A stretch of 40,915 nucleotides of DNA from an uncultured Akkermansia sp. (GCA_904501955.1 CAJGCY010000004.1:1-40915); one strand, 5' to 3'. Shown: positions 22,963-33,800, numbered from the stretch's first letter. Notes: a model not told the origin generated them from the letters alone. A program made the numbers and translations.

Positions 22963-24348
22963 ATGGTTTACGATCCCTACGGCGATGATATAGAAGATGG
23001 CGTTGATAAACAGCAAGAGAAAATTGACCAGCTTGAAGAAGAAGTCAAAAGCCTAGAGAGCAAGCTCAAAAACATACAAAACGAGATTCAGCGTGCTGAC
23101 AGCCAGCGCGCCGAGGCTGCGGATGCTTTGAGTAAGAAGAGCGCTGAGCTTGACACTCTGAAACAAAAGTACACCGACCTTCAAGCCAGCGAAAGCAGGC
23201 TGCGCGCAGAACTGGATGCCAAACCGGAAGAAGACCCGGAGCAGCTCAAAAAGCTCAAAGAAACCATCAAGGAAACCAAGACCAAATTGATGGATTATGA
23301 GCTTGCGATGGATGACTACAAGGAAAAAGTAGTCAAGCTTGAGCACAAGCTGAAGCGTCGCGAGGAGTCGATAGCGGAGCTCAGAGAAGAAATGAGCAAC
23401 TGCTCCACTTCTCAGAAAGACCAAGAGCGCATCAACGCCCTGCAGGCGGAGCTCGAAGCAGCAAAGAATGCAGACGCAGCCAAGCAGATGGAAGTTAATG
23501 AGTTGAAGTCCAAGCTGGAAGCAAGTGTAGCGGCAGGGGCTGCACAGATGCAACCGCTCCAAGCAGAAAACACGCAACTGAAGACAGAACTCAATCAGGT
23601 GAGAGCCGAGCTTGCTCAGCAACAGACGGCCACAGCGCAACTGAAGATGGAAAGCGCTCAACCGGCAGTCGAAAACGCCAAACTGAAAACTCAGCTTGCA
23701 CAACTGCAAAGCGAACTCGCGCAAACGCAAGCAACCCTCAGCCAACAGCAAGCAGCCAATGCTCAGATGAAGCTGAGTTGCGCTCAGCCCTCCGCGGAAA
23801 ATGCTCAGTTAAAGACAGAGAACGCTCAATTGAGGACCTATACGGATCAGCTGGGCTCTGAAAACGCTAAGCTGAAATCAGAAATTGCACAGCTGAGATT
23901 GCAGAAACAAACCGTTCAGACAGAAAGTCCCGAAAGTAAGGCACTGATTCAGCAACTGCAAATGGAGCAGACAACACTCAAGCGTCAATTGAGTGACTAT
24001 CAGAACAAGCTACTTCAAGCTTCTCAAACGATTGCAAACCTGCAAGCTACCGTTAATGAGAAAGATAGGCAACTCAAAAACAGAGGAACAGAGCTCCCCC
24101 CCATTCCCGGAGGCACGGGCATCAATGTTCTGCCCCCGATTCCGGGGAATATCCCCGCCACGCCAAGCTCAAACGGCAAAGACGACCAAGCCTTGTACAC
24201 CTGCGTATGTCAAAAAGACATTCGCGCATGCGTAACACTGCTGAACAACGGACAGCTCAGCATTAACGGGCTTCAGAAGGCTTTGCAAAAGGCTAAAGAG
24301 CTCGGCAACAGCATTTTAGCCATGCACATTGAGCGTAAACTCAAATAA
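22963..24348 (+). CDS. long coiled-coil protein with C-terminal ankyrin-like unit
   Basis: Residues 12-375 of 461 are almost wholly heptad-type coiled coil, rich in Glu, Lys, Gln and Leu, with internal repeats such as AENAQLKTENAQL and AQLQSELAQTQ. A short proline linker with two copies of a PPIPG motif (about 382-400) precedes a small end domain (410-461). That domain reads like one and a half ankyrin units (ALYTCVCQKDIRACVTLLNNG). No signal peptide or transmembrane helix is seen. As the fourth cluster gene, between vWA proteins and the GTPase-like protein, it may be the scaffold or spacer of the complex; this is inference. Coiled-coil composition makes database homology unreliable. Confidence 0.82.
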   Translation: MVYDPYGDDIEDGVDKQQEKIDQLEEEVKSLESKLKNIQNEIQRADSQRAEAADALSKKSAELDTLKQKYTDLQASESRLRAELDAKPEEDPEQLKKLKETIKETKTKLMDYELAMDDYKEKVVKLEHKLKRREESIAELREEMSNCSTSQKDQERINALQAELEAAKNADAAKQMEVNELKSKLEASVAAGAAQMQPLQAENTQLKTELNQVRAELAQQQTATAQLKMESAQPAVENAKLKTQLAQLQSELAQTQATLSQQQAANAQMKLSCAQPSAENAQLKTENAQLRTYTDQLGSENAKLKSEIAQLRLQKQTVQTESPESKALIQQLQMEQTTLKRQLSDYQNKLLQASQTIANLQATVNEKDRQLKNRGTELPPIPGGTGINVLPPIPGNIPATPSSNGKDDQALYTCVCQKDIRACVTLLNNGQLSINGLQKALQKAKELGNSILAMHIERKLK

Positions 24349-24398
24349 CCCTCAGTCGGCTGTTCTTGCCATACATTTTAACAAAAGCATACAAAAAT

Positions 24399-26930
24399 AT
24401 GTCAACCATCAATTACAATCTCTCCGAAAAAATCCTGGACTGGTACTGGGAGCACGGTTCCAAGCGAGAGGGGGCATACTCCCTCTCCCGTGGCATTTGG
24501 CTGGACCGCATGCTGCGAGTCATGACGGAAGCGCGCCACATCGACCTCGCGCAGACCGTCTACTCCAAGCCGACCATGGCCCTTTGGGGGCCGTCCCAGT
24601 CCGGCAAATCCACCCTTCTGGCCAAGTTCATTGACTTGGGAGCGGATGAAAACGGCAACGGAAGCGCCCTGAGCTGGGATTCCGCCTGCCCCGCCCGCTT
24701 CAGCGGTGACAACAAGGGGGGCACCGTCGCTGTGCTTAACCCCTACAACCAAGGCGCCGATGCTTCCGGTTGCGTGACCCGCTTCCAGCTGAAGGATGAA
24801 GACGAGGTTCGATTCAAACAATACCCCGTAGAAATCCAGTTTGCCACGGACCAGGAGATTCTGCTGTCCATGGCGGTCGGCTACCTCAGCGAAACGGAAG
24901 CGCTCAACAAGAAGGGCGAAAAAGTTATCTGGGATGCCGGTGATTTGATGGATTTGGCAGCAGCAGCAACCAAGGGCGTCAAGGATGCCACGCCGAACCG
25001 CGAGGCATACACCCTGCTCACGGAGCTGCTCAACGTTGTTGATGTGTTGATTGACATCGCAGAGGATCGCTACCGCAACCTGCAAAGCGAGTGGAGCGCC
25101 CGCCGCAGCGACTTGCTGAACAACGACAAGCTCATCAGCTCCACGGAGGTGGTGGAAGACTTTGCAGCCAACCTGCTTTGGGACGGCTGGAAGAACATGA
25201 CGGATGTGTACAAGCAGCTGCGCAACAAGCGCCGCGAGCTTGGCAACAAGACCGTATATTGCAGCATCGAAATGGCTGCCCTCATGCTCAACATCTCCTC
25301 CGCCCAGTACTACAAGGATTCTGACTACATCCGCAACTTGGTGGATAACTGCAAGCTTGAGGATAAGGACGAGGAGACCGTCATCATCACCACAGATGGC
25401 GGTGGCAAAAAACTCTTCCACGGTGACATTGACTTCGGTTTGGCTCAGGGCTTGGTGTCTCTCATCGTGGTTCCGCTTAAGCGCAGCATCATGGAGCAAG
25501 GCCAGCCGGAAGTGTATGAGCTTCTGCAAAAGGTAGACTTGGTAGACTTCCCCGGTGTAGCCAACGAACACAAGGCAGCAGAGCTTATCAAGGATGACCA
25601 AATTGCGCTCGACTACGCCAATGAACACGGCAGACGCCCGCTCTTGGCTCTTACTCAGGTGCTGAAGCGCGGTAAGACGGCCTCTATCGTAGTCAGCAGC
25701 GCCCGTCACCTCAATATCGATGCCTTCTCCCTACTGGTGCGCATGCCTGCCGGGCAACAATACCCTGCCCAGCCCAAGCAGCTGATGAACGGTATCCGTT
25801 GCTGGTTTAAGGCCATGGGTAAGGAATGTGCTGAAAAGCTGCCCCGCGACCGTCAACTCTCCATCAACCTACTGCTCACTTTCTCCGCCAGCTTGCTGAA
25901 CTTGGTGGACGCCAGCGGCACGGGTTCTGCCGGTCTCATCGGCGTATTCGACAAGCTGCGAGGCATGGGTGACTTGGCAGATCCGGGCGTGGTAACGACC
26001 TACTGCGTGAACTATCCCATGTTCCCGGATGGCAAGATTGACATTGAGACCACGGAGCGCAAGCTCGAAGTCATCGACAACATCGCCAAGGACAAGCACT
26101 TCCTCAAGCAATTTGCCGGAACGGAGGATTCACTCCGCGCCATGGCAGACATCGAGGAAGAGCAGTACGGTGGCCGTATTTACCTCTTCCGCAAGCTCAA
26201 TGAGATGATGGCGACCACTCACCGTCAGTCTTTGTTGGAGAAGAAGAGCGAGGCTATTGCCACCATTTGGAAGAACTGCCTGTCAGAGGCCTTGCCCCCG
26301 CTGACGGATGACGACAGCAAGCGAGCCAAAGACATCAACAAGGTGATTGAAGCGCTCATTACCCCGGATAACGATCCGGACAAATTGCTGCAAGTAGCCT
26401 ACAATGTGCAGGATTTCCAGAACATTGACGCCACCAAGCTGGAAATCTTGCCCAAGCGCGATCGAGAAATCCCGACTTATGTGGATAGTGTCATCAATCG
26501 CTGGATTGAAGATTCCAAGAACAAGCCGCTGCAAAACAACATGGGCTTCGAGAGCGAGGAACACCGCACCCGCATCCTCACCTACCTCTACGCCATCATG
26601 GACAAGCAGAAGAAGGCTGATATGGTGCGTTGGCTCGAAATCATCGACATCAAGGATAAAGAAGAGCGCAAGGAATGCCGCCGCTTGGTAGCGACCTACC
26701 TTGCCAACGAGATTTTCCCCTTGGCGAGCACTCACCGTAAGGAAAAGGACAGCATTGCCCTGCTCAACAGCATTACGGAAAAAGGTAATGGCCGAGGCAA
26801 AAACGACCCCTACTACATTTCCGTCATTAAGCCTTTCTGTGATGTGTTAGAGGTACTCAAAAACTCCCCGGACATGATGCGCCGTGGCAAGCAGCCCGGT
26901 GACGATGAACTCGTATCCATGCTCGGCTAA
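24399..26930 (+). CDS. large P-loop GTPase-like protein resembling virulence factor SrfC
   Basis: The protein has 843 aa. A Walker A / G1 motif GPSQSGKST lies at 64-72 and a G3-type DFPG at 383-386, an unusually wide spacing that implies a large insert between them. The arrangement suits a dynamin-like or SrfC-type NTPase. The N-terminus and the overall length agree with the SrfC family (about 800 aa), which I recognise by general pattern and by its pairing with the SrfB-like neighbour. A clear G4 (NKxD) was not found. No membrane helix is visible. An in-frame TTG at 24366 is possible, but the ATG at 24399 is preferred. The residues from about 520 on are helical. It probably uses nucleotide to drive assembly or force. 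39 nt separate it from the next gene. Confidence 0.8.
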   Translation: MSTINYNLSEKILDWYWEHGSKREGAYSLSRGIWLDRMLRVMTEARHIDLAQTVYSKPTMALWGPSQSGKSTLLAKFIDLGADENGNGSALSWDSACPARFSGDNKGGTVAVLNPYNQGADASGCVTRFQLKDEDEVRFKQYPVEIQFATDQEILLSMAVGYLSETEALNKKGEKVIWDAGDLMDLAAAATKGVKDATPNREAYTLLTELLNVVDVLIDIAEDRYRNLQSEWSARRSDLLNNDKLISSTEVVEDFAANLLWDGWKNMTDVYKQLRNKRRELGNKTVYCSIEMAALMLNISSAQYYKDSDYIRNLVDNCKLEDKDEETVIITTDGGGKKLFHGDIDFGLAQGLVSLIVVPLKRSIMEQGQPEVYELLQKVDLVDFPGVANEHKAAELIKDDQIALDYANEHGRRPLLALTQVLKRGKTASIVVSSARHLNIDAFSLLVRMPAGQQYPAQPKQLMNGIRCWFKAMGKECAEKLPRDRQLSINLLLTFSASLLNLVDASGTGSAGLIGVFDKLRGMGDLADPGVVTTYCVNYPMFPDGKIDIETTERKLEVIDNIAKDKHFLKQFAGTEDSLRAMADIEEEQYGGRIYLFRKLNEMMATTHRQSLLEKKSEAIATIWKNCLSEALPPLTDDDSKRAKDINKVIEALITPDNDPDKLLQVAYNVQDFQNIDATKLEILPKRDREIPTYVDSVINRWIEDSKNKPLQNNMGFESEEHRTRILTYLYAIMDKQKKADMVRWLEIIDIKDKEERKECRRLVATYLANEIFPLASTHRKEKDSIALLNSITEKGNGRGKNDPYYISVIKPFCDVLEVLKNSPDMMRRGKQPGDDELVSMLG

Positions 26931-26969
26931 TTCATACGTATTTTACTAACTCCAGCTTTTAATTTCATC

Positions 26970-29900
26970 ATGTCAGATTCTGAAAACTCCGGATACGAAC
27001 CGAAGAAAATGGAGATTATGGTGTTCCCGAACACCGGTCACCACTATTTCTTCTTCCCGTTTGACAACATACTTTTAGCAGAGTATGGCGGCAAGAACGG
27101 CAAAGTCGCAAAAGCTTGCCGAGCTAACCATGTTCCGTGGGATGCAGGCTACAAAAAGGGAGAAAACAAGCCCACGCCGTGGCTGCGCTACCGCATGGGC
27201 AAAAAAGGAGACCGCGTTGGTTTATGGATTGCCATTGAAACCAACATCGGCACGGTAGATCGAGGTAACATCATCGGCGACCCGAATGAGTCCATCACTG
27301 TGGAAACATTCCCCGAGAATGAGGATGACCGTTACGTCTCCCCCTACGCTTACAACAACATGAACGAGCTCGTCAATAAGCCGGGCGGTGAAGACAGCGC
27401 CTGCTTCGAGCTCTCCATTGCTCACCCGGAGAGACGAGGTGAACAGCTGCACGTTGCCACGCTCGACATCGTGTGGAAAAAGCCTGCAGCCGCCATGGAT
27501 GTTGACCTTGTGGTAGACTTCGGTAACACGCGTACTGTCGTACTCGCAGTAGAAAACAAGACCGGCTTGGCAGATGATCCGAACGCTTTGGCCGTGCTGT
27601 GTCGCAAAATATACTCCTTACCGCGCGGCGTTGAATATCCGGACCTTACCGACACGAGCAAGGATGACGGCTTCGTGTCCATCGTAGACTCCTGGCTCCT
27701 CCTGCAAGACCCGGTATTCTCCGAATGGGACTACCCGGCTATCGGTGGCATGGTTGCTCCGGATGGTCAAAAGGGTAATACTCCGCCCCCCATCCCGGAT
27801 AGCCCCTACCGTACAAGCCTGAGCTACGAATACAACAAAAAGACCGTTCGCGAGGCAACAACCATTTTGGGCAAAACCATCCGCGAGGCTGAGTATGAGT
27901 ACTCACGAACGACGCGCAAGCCGCATATGTTCGTGGAGATTTCACCGGCACTCATGGGGCCTGAGGCCAAGGAGCTGCTGCAGAACATCAATCTGAAGGT
28001 GGGTCTTAACGTGACCATGAGCTCCCCGAAACGCTATCTTTGGGATCGCGACCCCATCAAGACAGAAGGTGGTAACCAGCCTTGGGGTCTCAACCCCAAC
28101 CCGTGGTCCAACAAGCAGCGCCGTAATGCACTGCTGCAATTGCAGGGTGAAATTTGCCGCTACATGTACCCGGATGGCAACGCTGACAACAAGAAATGGG
28201 ACATCGCAAAACCGCCTTTCGAGGACGATCAGTCCCACAAGCGCCCGCATTACTTCCCGGAAAGCCCCTGCTATCCCCGCTGCACGGCCATGGTGTGGTC
28301 CGCGCTTTCCATCTTGGAAAACGCCTACCGACAGATTACATCCGAATCTTGGCGTAAGAATAACCAAGAGTTCGTCTACCGTCGTTTGGCAGGCGTGCAC
28401 GTCACCTTCCCCTCCGGATGGATTGCAGCGGAAAAACGCTATTACCGCCAGGCTTGGCAGCAGGCTGTGGATATCTTCACGCTGGCTCACATGCAAACGC
28501 GAGAGGAGATTCCCTCCGGTAATCCGTACGCAGATGGCAGGCCGAAGCTCTTCATGGAGTTGGATGAAGCCGTGGCCTCTCAGCTTCCGTTCATCTATTC
28601 GGAAATCAACCGTCTGCGCAACGCCAACCTCTGGATTAAGCTCTACGGGCGCAAAGATACAGATCATCAGGAGGATTACCTGAGCCATCGCGTGCGCGTC
28701 ATGACGGTAGATATCGGCGGTGGTACCTCTGACTCCACCATCATCGAATACCGTAACGATGCCCCCGGTGATAAGCTGGCGCTGCGTTACAAGGTACTCT
28801 TCCGCGACTGCAGCAGCTTTGCAGGAGACAGCGCCATGCTCAACATCATTGAGCGAGTCTTACTGCCCGCCATCTTGATGAAGCGCTGTGATGATGAAGA
28901 GACCGCTATCAAGTACCGCAACGAGCTCAACAAGAGCAGCCGCTTGGCCGGTGACAAGGCTGTATGGCAGCGTATTGTCTCCACCTTCTTCATTCCTGTG
29001 GTGCAAACGTGGCTTACCGATGTGGCCAAGAGCGCTACACGCAACGAGCGAGGCGAGCTGGAGTACAAGAACCTGCCCTCCCGTACCTTGGCGGAATGCG
29101 GTGCGGACTCCACCGCCATTGCTGACTTCAACAGCTTCATGAACAAGGCCGGCATCGACACCGACCTCATCCTCAGTGATGATGTACTGGAGTACTCTGC
29201 TACCGACATCAACGACAGCATTATTGATGCTTTGCAGGACGGCATTGCCCCGCTGGGTCGCTTCATTGCAGCGTATGACATCGACATCGTCACCCTCAGC
29301 GGCAAGATATCCGAGATGCCCTGCGTGGCACAGCTTCTCAAGGAGTTGCTGCCCATCCGCGAGCAGCGTATCATCCCGATGAAGAACTTCCTTGCCGGCG
29401 CTTGGTATCCGATGAATGAAGGCTACCGAATCAATGATGCCAAGACGGTGACCGCCGTAGGTGCTGCATACTACGCCGCGCAGTACAGAGGGCTTTTCGG
29501 CGCAGGTAACATACGTGAGGCTGATATTGATACGGAGGAAGAGGAATGCGAAGATTGCTGCGAAATGACGGAAGCAGATTTCTCCACCCGCAACTACTGG
29601 GGCACACTTTCCCCCCGCGGTGGACGCAGTGGTTTCGATGAAATCATTCTGGAGCGAGAGGAAGACGACAACTCTGAAAGAGTCTTCAAGTCAGCGGATT
29701 CCACCATCGGTGAATGCAATGGCACGGTCATTCAAATCGGCACCTGCATCGGCCGCATGAAGTACAAGTCCGAGAGTTCCATCCCCGAGCAACAATACGA
29801 AATCGTATGGACAGGTCCGGAGGACAAGAAACCGCAGAATCCCTTGGTAGCTCAGTTTGTACGCAGAAACAACGGTACGGATGACGACATTCGACTCGTA

Positions 29901-30050
29901 GCCGTTGCCCCGACACACCGTAACGACGCCAAGCTGGGAGCCGGGTTCATTTCCGAGCACGTACAGATGAAACTGCGCACACTGCCGCGCCAGGGATTCT
30001 GGAAGGAAACCTGCTGTTTCGACCCGGATTTGAGCGAATTCGATCTTTGA
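26970..30050 (+). CDS. SrfB-like actin/Hsp70-fold (ASKHA) ATPase
   Basis: This 1026-aa cytoplasmic protein carries the signature motifs of the actin-Hsp70-sugar kinase fold in order: phosphate-1 DFGNTRT (183-189), phosphate-2 DIGGGTSD (581-588) and an adenosine-type LSGKISEMP further on. The large size, the DFGNTRT motif and the SrfC-like neighbour are typical of SrfB (Pfam family SrfB, about 1000 aa). Residues 1-170 are an N-terminal extension with strands. Residues 830-860 are an acidic Cys-rich stretch (EEEECEDCCE) that might bind metal. The final 150 residues are beta-rich. Enterobacterial SrfB is reported with virulence, but its reaction is unknown. ATP binding is supported by motifs; what it moves or folds is not. 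Confidence 0.82.
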   Translation: MSDSENSGYEPKKMEIMVFPNTGHHYFFFPFDNILLAEYGGKNGKVAKACRANHVPWDAGYKKGENKPTPWLRYRMGKKGDRVGLWIAIETNIGTVDRGNIIGDPNESITVETFPENEDDRYVSPYAYNNMNELVNKPGGEDSACFELSIAHPERRGEQLHVATLDIVWKKPAAAMDVDLVVDFGNTRTVVLAVENKTGLADDPNALAVLCRKIYSLPRGVEYPDLTDTSKDDGFVSIVDSWLLLQDPVFSEWDYPAIGGMVAPDGQKGNTPPPIPDSPYRTSLSYEYNKKTVREATTILGKTIREAEYEYSRTTRKPHMFVEISPALMGPEAKELLQNINLKVGLNVTMSSPKRYLWDRDPIKTEGGNQPWGLNPNPWSNKQRRNALLQLQGEICRYMYPDGNADNKKWDIAKPPFEDDQSHKRPHYFPESPCYPRCTAMVWSALSILENAYRQITSESWRKNNQEFVYRRLAGVHVTFPSGWIAAEKRYYRQAWQQAVDIFTLAHMQTREEIPSGNPYADGRPKLFMELDEAVASQLPFIYSEINRLRNANLWIKLYGRKDTDHQEDYLSHRVRVMTVDIGGGTSDSTIIEYRNDAPGDKLALRYKVLFRDCSSFAGDSAMLNIIERVLLPAILMKRCDDEETAIKYRNELNKSSRLAGDKAVWQRIVSTFFIPVVQTWLTDVAKSATRNERGELEYKNLPSRTLAECGADSTAIADFNSFMNKAGIDTDLILSDDVLEYSATDINDSIIDALQDGIAPLGRFIAAYDIDIVTLSGKISEMPCVAQLLKELLPIREQRIIPMKNFLAGAWYPMNEGYRINDAKTVTAVGAAYYAAQYRGLFGAGNIREADIDTEEEECEDCCEMTEADFSTRNYWGTLSPRGGRSGFDEIILEREEDDNSERVFKSADSTIGECNGTVIQIGTCIGRMKYKSESSIPEQQYEIVWTGPEDKKPQNPLVAQFVRRNNGTDDDIRLVAVAPTHRNDAKLGAGFISEHVQMKLRTLPRQGFWKETCCFDPDLSEFDL

Positions 30051-30067
30051 TACCTTAAAGAGAACTC

Positions 30068-30847
30068 ATGGAAACGAATTCCCCTAACGAGGGCAGCGCC
30101 CTCAGCTTAGAGCAGCAGCTCAGCAGCCTGATTCGCCGCATGGTGATGGAAGGGCTCGCAGAAATGCAGGCAACCGCCGGCTCCGCCCATGCGGAGCGGC
30201 CGGTTGCGGCAGCTGCACCGGTCCCTACTGACTCCGGCGAACGAGAAGCACAGCTGAACGCCATCATCAACGCAAAAGATGCGGAAATTGCCGGTTTGAA
30301 AGAGCAACTGGAGCAAGCCAAGGCTGCTCCGGCGGTGGCTAACACGCCGAATTTACTCTGGAACGAGGTGCTGGACCTCCCGGAGCTGGCGAATTACGCC
30401 GCTGCGTGGAAAGCGAACCTGCAATCCGCGAACCCGGAGCCTGTACTTGTGTGCATGGTAACCAACCTTGCCGTATGGCAGGCCACCCATGCCTACAAAC
30501 TCACCTTGGAAGACAACCAAGACACCTCATACGACAACTCAGCCTCACGGGCTCTCTATAACTTCAGCCGCTACTTCTTCAAAGCGCTGTATGCCCAAGA
30601 CACAGACTACGGCGCAGCTGCGGATTTGGCAGAAGTTATGGCAAATTACCTCAATGAGAAGCTCCGCCAGGATAATGCGCCCTACCGCATTGAGCTCACG
30701 GAATTAGGTAACACCTACTCCTCCCGCAACATGGAAATCTCACCGGACGGCGAGAGCACCGGTTGCGTGGATGCACTGTGCTCATGGGCTATCACCAATG
30801 CAGCAGGCAACATCTACAAGGACAAAATCTTGGTACGACTTATCTAA
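30068..30847 (+). CDS. cluster protein with coiled-coil and weakly GrpE-like tail
   Basis: The protein is 259 aa. Residues 12-40 form a helix, followed by an Ala/Pro linker, a coiled coil (about 57-82, EREAQLNAIINAKDAEIAGL), a helical domain (95-205) and a beta-like end that finishes GNIYKDKILVRLI. This order, coiled coil then helices then small beta domain, is that of the Hsp70 nucleotide exchange factor GrpE, and its neighbour is an Hsp70-fold ATPase. Sequence similarity to GrpE is weak and I see no diagnostic motif, so the link is a hypothesis. An AAAGAG purine run just ahead of the ATG may be a ribosome-binding site. It is 17 nt downstream of the SrfB-like gene and probably in the same transcript. 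Confidence 0.7.
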   Translation: METNSPNEGSALSLEQQLSSLIRRMVMEGLAEMQATAGSAHAERPVAAAAPVPTDSGEREAQLNAIINAKDAEIAGLKEQLEQAKAAPAVANTPNLLWNEVLDLPELANYAAAWKANLQSANPEPVLVCMVTNLAVWQATHAYKLTLEDNQDTSYDNSASRALYNFSRYFFKALYAQDTDYGAAADLAEVMANYLNEKLRQDNAPYRIELTELGNTYSSRNMEISPDGESTGCVDALCSWAITNAAGNIYKDKILVRLI

Positions 30848-30876
30848 GCCCCCCAACTGATACATTCTTAACAGAA

Positions 30877-33800
30877 ATGGACATTACTGCAATACCCAAC
30901 GGTGGCCTTAACGTCAGCATGAAAGGCTACAGACGCGTCCGCACGTACATCGGCGGACCGGATTTTTGGCACCCCAGCTTTCAGGATGTACTGAGAGACA
31001 GACTCAGCCCGTTCTTACCGGCGATGGAGTATGACTCCTCATCCGACTGTGTCAACGCAAAATACGTCGAAAAGAGCAAAGAGTTGCTCTGCTCCAGTGC
31101 CCCGCTGCTGGGCGGTGGCGCCATGGGGCGAAAGATTCCCCCGCATGTGGTGGAAAACTTTGCACGCGCCCTGCAACGCCTGCGCTCTGCTTTGGCAGAC
31201 CCCGGAATCGACCCCAACGCGCGCAAGATGCTGGAGGCCTTCACCCTGCCCGAGCCCACGGGAGCACCGGAGCTCTACCGCTTTGTCGGCTCCGGCAAAG
31301 ACACCCGCATGTTCATCATCTGGGGCATGGAACACGGCCCGGGCAGCTCCGTGAAAGCGGTGGATATTGACCCGGAGACATTCTTCCCGAAATATCTTAT
31401 TGATAATGGCCCCAATTGGAAGGCCGTGGGCACAGGTGCCATCATCCTCTTGGCACTGGCAGGCACGCTCTTCTACGCATGCGGTGAAGACAAGGAGATT
31501 CCGCCGCCGGCAACCACGCCGACGGAAGAACCGAAGAAACCCGAAGAAAAGCCCGCAGATACCGCAAAAGAAGCAACCCCGGACAACATTCCGACGGAAG
31601 GAGCGGTGCCTCCCGGTACTACTTGGGATGAGCGTCGCATGGAAGTGTACTCTTTCGACCCGGTGACTTGTCGAGCAGAATTGGCAAGCACAGGAAAGCC
31701 ATTTACCTTTAAGGGTGTAGAGAAGCCCAAGGTGGAAGTCATCAAGCCCGATAAGGAGTATAAGCTGAGTGTTCAGGATAAGAACACCGTTTATAAGTAC
31801 CATCTCATCGTCATCGAGCGTCCGCAGGTACCGGATAATCTTGAAACCGAAGGCCCCGTGCCGCCGGCACCGACCGTCACCACTGGGGATACCACCACGG
31901 AGGGCGATGATGTAGACACGACAGCAAAACCGAAGCCGCTTCCCACAGAGGGAGCCATTCCGCCGGGTACATACGCAGATGACACAGCAGAGCAAGTGCT
32001 GGAGGTGTTTGCCTTCAATCCGGAGACCTGCTGCGCCATTATGTCCCCGGAGGGCAATCCTTTCACCTTCAAGGGTGATGGCAAGACTGATGTGAAGACC
32101 ATTACCGAGGGCAAGGAATATACGGTCAAGCTCAAGTTTGACGGCAATAATTTCAACTATCGTCTGAAAGTCCTTGCCAAACCGGCTGTAGTGAAAGATG
32201 GCAAAATTGTCAGCGAAGATGAAAGCACCACAAGCTACAACATACCGCGAGATGAGAATACCCCCCTCACCCACGCGGATGGCAGCCCGGTAACAACCGT
32301 TGACAACAAGAAGATTTACAATAGGCGCAACTGCCTTGTAGATGAGGATGATAACCCCATTTACGTCTTACCCGACGGCACGCTTACGGATCACAAGGGC
32401 AACGCCGTCACGACGGATAAGCTCACCACTGACGAGAAGCGTACGTTAAAGAACAGCCGCACAGGTTCTGTTCTCCGTACGGATGACGGCAAAATCATGG
32501 TCATGCCGGCTCAGGAGGGCGAAGATGTAACAACGCGCGACGGTACGCAGGTGGTAACTAAAGACAACAAAACCATACGCCGTACCAAGCATGGATTGGA
32601 GGATGAGGATGGCAACCCCATCTACGTAAGAGGCTCCTCCTTAACTGACCATAAGGGACGCACCGTCACAACACGGGAAGAGCACACGGTTGACAAAAAC
32701 GGGAAGCTCATCAATAAGCGCACCGGTAAAGTCATCAGCACGGAAAGCGGGGACATCATCGTCATGCCTAAAAATGAAGGAGATGCCGTGACGACGGCCT
32801 CCGGTGAGCAGGTTGTGACCTCGGAAGGCAAAACCATACACCGCACCAAGCATGGCTTTGTGGACTCCGACGGCAACCCGGTCATTGTCAAGGGCACCAC
32901 TTTGGTAGACCACAAGGGAAATAAGGTAACGACAGAAACCGTGGAGGAGGAGGAGGCCGATGCGGATAGCGGTGGCAACCTGGTCAACAAACGTACGCGT
33001 GAACTCATCCGCACCGAAGATAACGACATTATCGTCATGCCGAGCGAAGAGGGTAAACTCTTGAAAACGGCTAAGGGTGAGCACGTCGTTACCCCTGACG
33101 GCAAAACAGTGGTTCGCACGAAACACGGTTTGATAGACTCCGACGGCAACCCGGTCATGGTAAAGGGCTCCACCTTAGTGGATCACAAGGGGCGCACGCT
33201 TACCTCCGCAAGAGCGGAAGACACGCCCGACCAAGACGAGAGCAGAACGCTTGTGAACAAGCGTACGCGCGAAATCATCCGCACCGAAGACAATGACATC
33301 ATCGTCATGCCCGAAAATGAGGGTGACAGCGTCACCACCAAGGGTGGGCGTCGCGTCATCACCGATGAAGGGCACACCTTAGTACGCACGAAAGACGGCG
33401 TGGAAGACACGCAGGGTAACAAGATGCGCGTCATCGACAAGACCCTGGTGGACCATAAGGGAAATCCTGTCCGAACGGCACACAGCGCAACCGCGGAAGA
33501 GCGAGACACGCACATCCGCAAACTCGCAACGGAGAAGTTGGACATGACGGAGGATGAGGCTGAAATCTTTGTGAGGGACGTTTCTCGAGACATTCCGACC
33601 GGAGCTTCGGTGGATGAAATCACCGCCATCATCAATGATATCAGCATGACGGAAGGCACACAGCCTTACACGGTATCATACACGCACTCCGCAACGAAAG
33701 GCAAGATCATCATCCACGTTAAAGCGAGACTCGGCTTTGAGCTCAGCAACATACAAATCAACGGGCAAGCTGCTGATGAAAGCGGCGCCTGCGAGATAGA

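Noticed and set aside
21949..23016. Minus-strand open frame of 355 codons opposite vWA protein 3
   Set aside because: It is antisense to a well-supported gene, His-rich by reverse reading, with no start signal or recognisable domain.
24402..25709. Long minus-strand open frame (435 codons) opposite the SrfC-like gene
   Set aside because: It lies wholly inside a clear plus-strand gene with Walker A motif; the composition follows from the codon bias of the real gene, and no family pattern appears.
31039..32274. Minus-strand open frame of 411 codons opposite the repeat membrane protein
   Set aside because: Shadow of the plus-strand gene whose transmembrane helix and repeats are clear.
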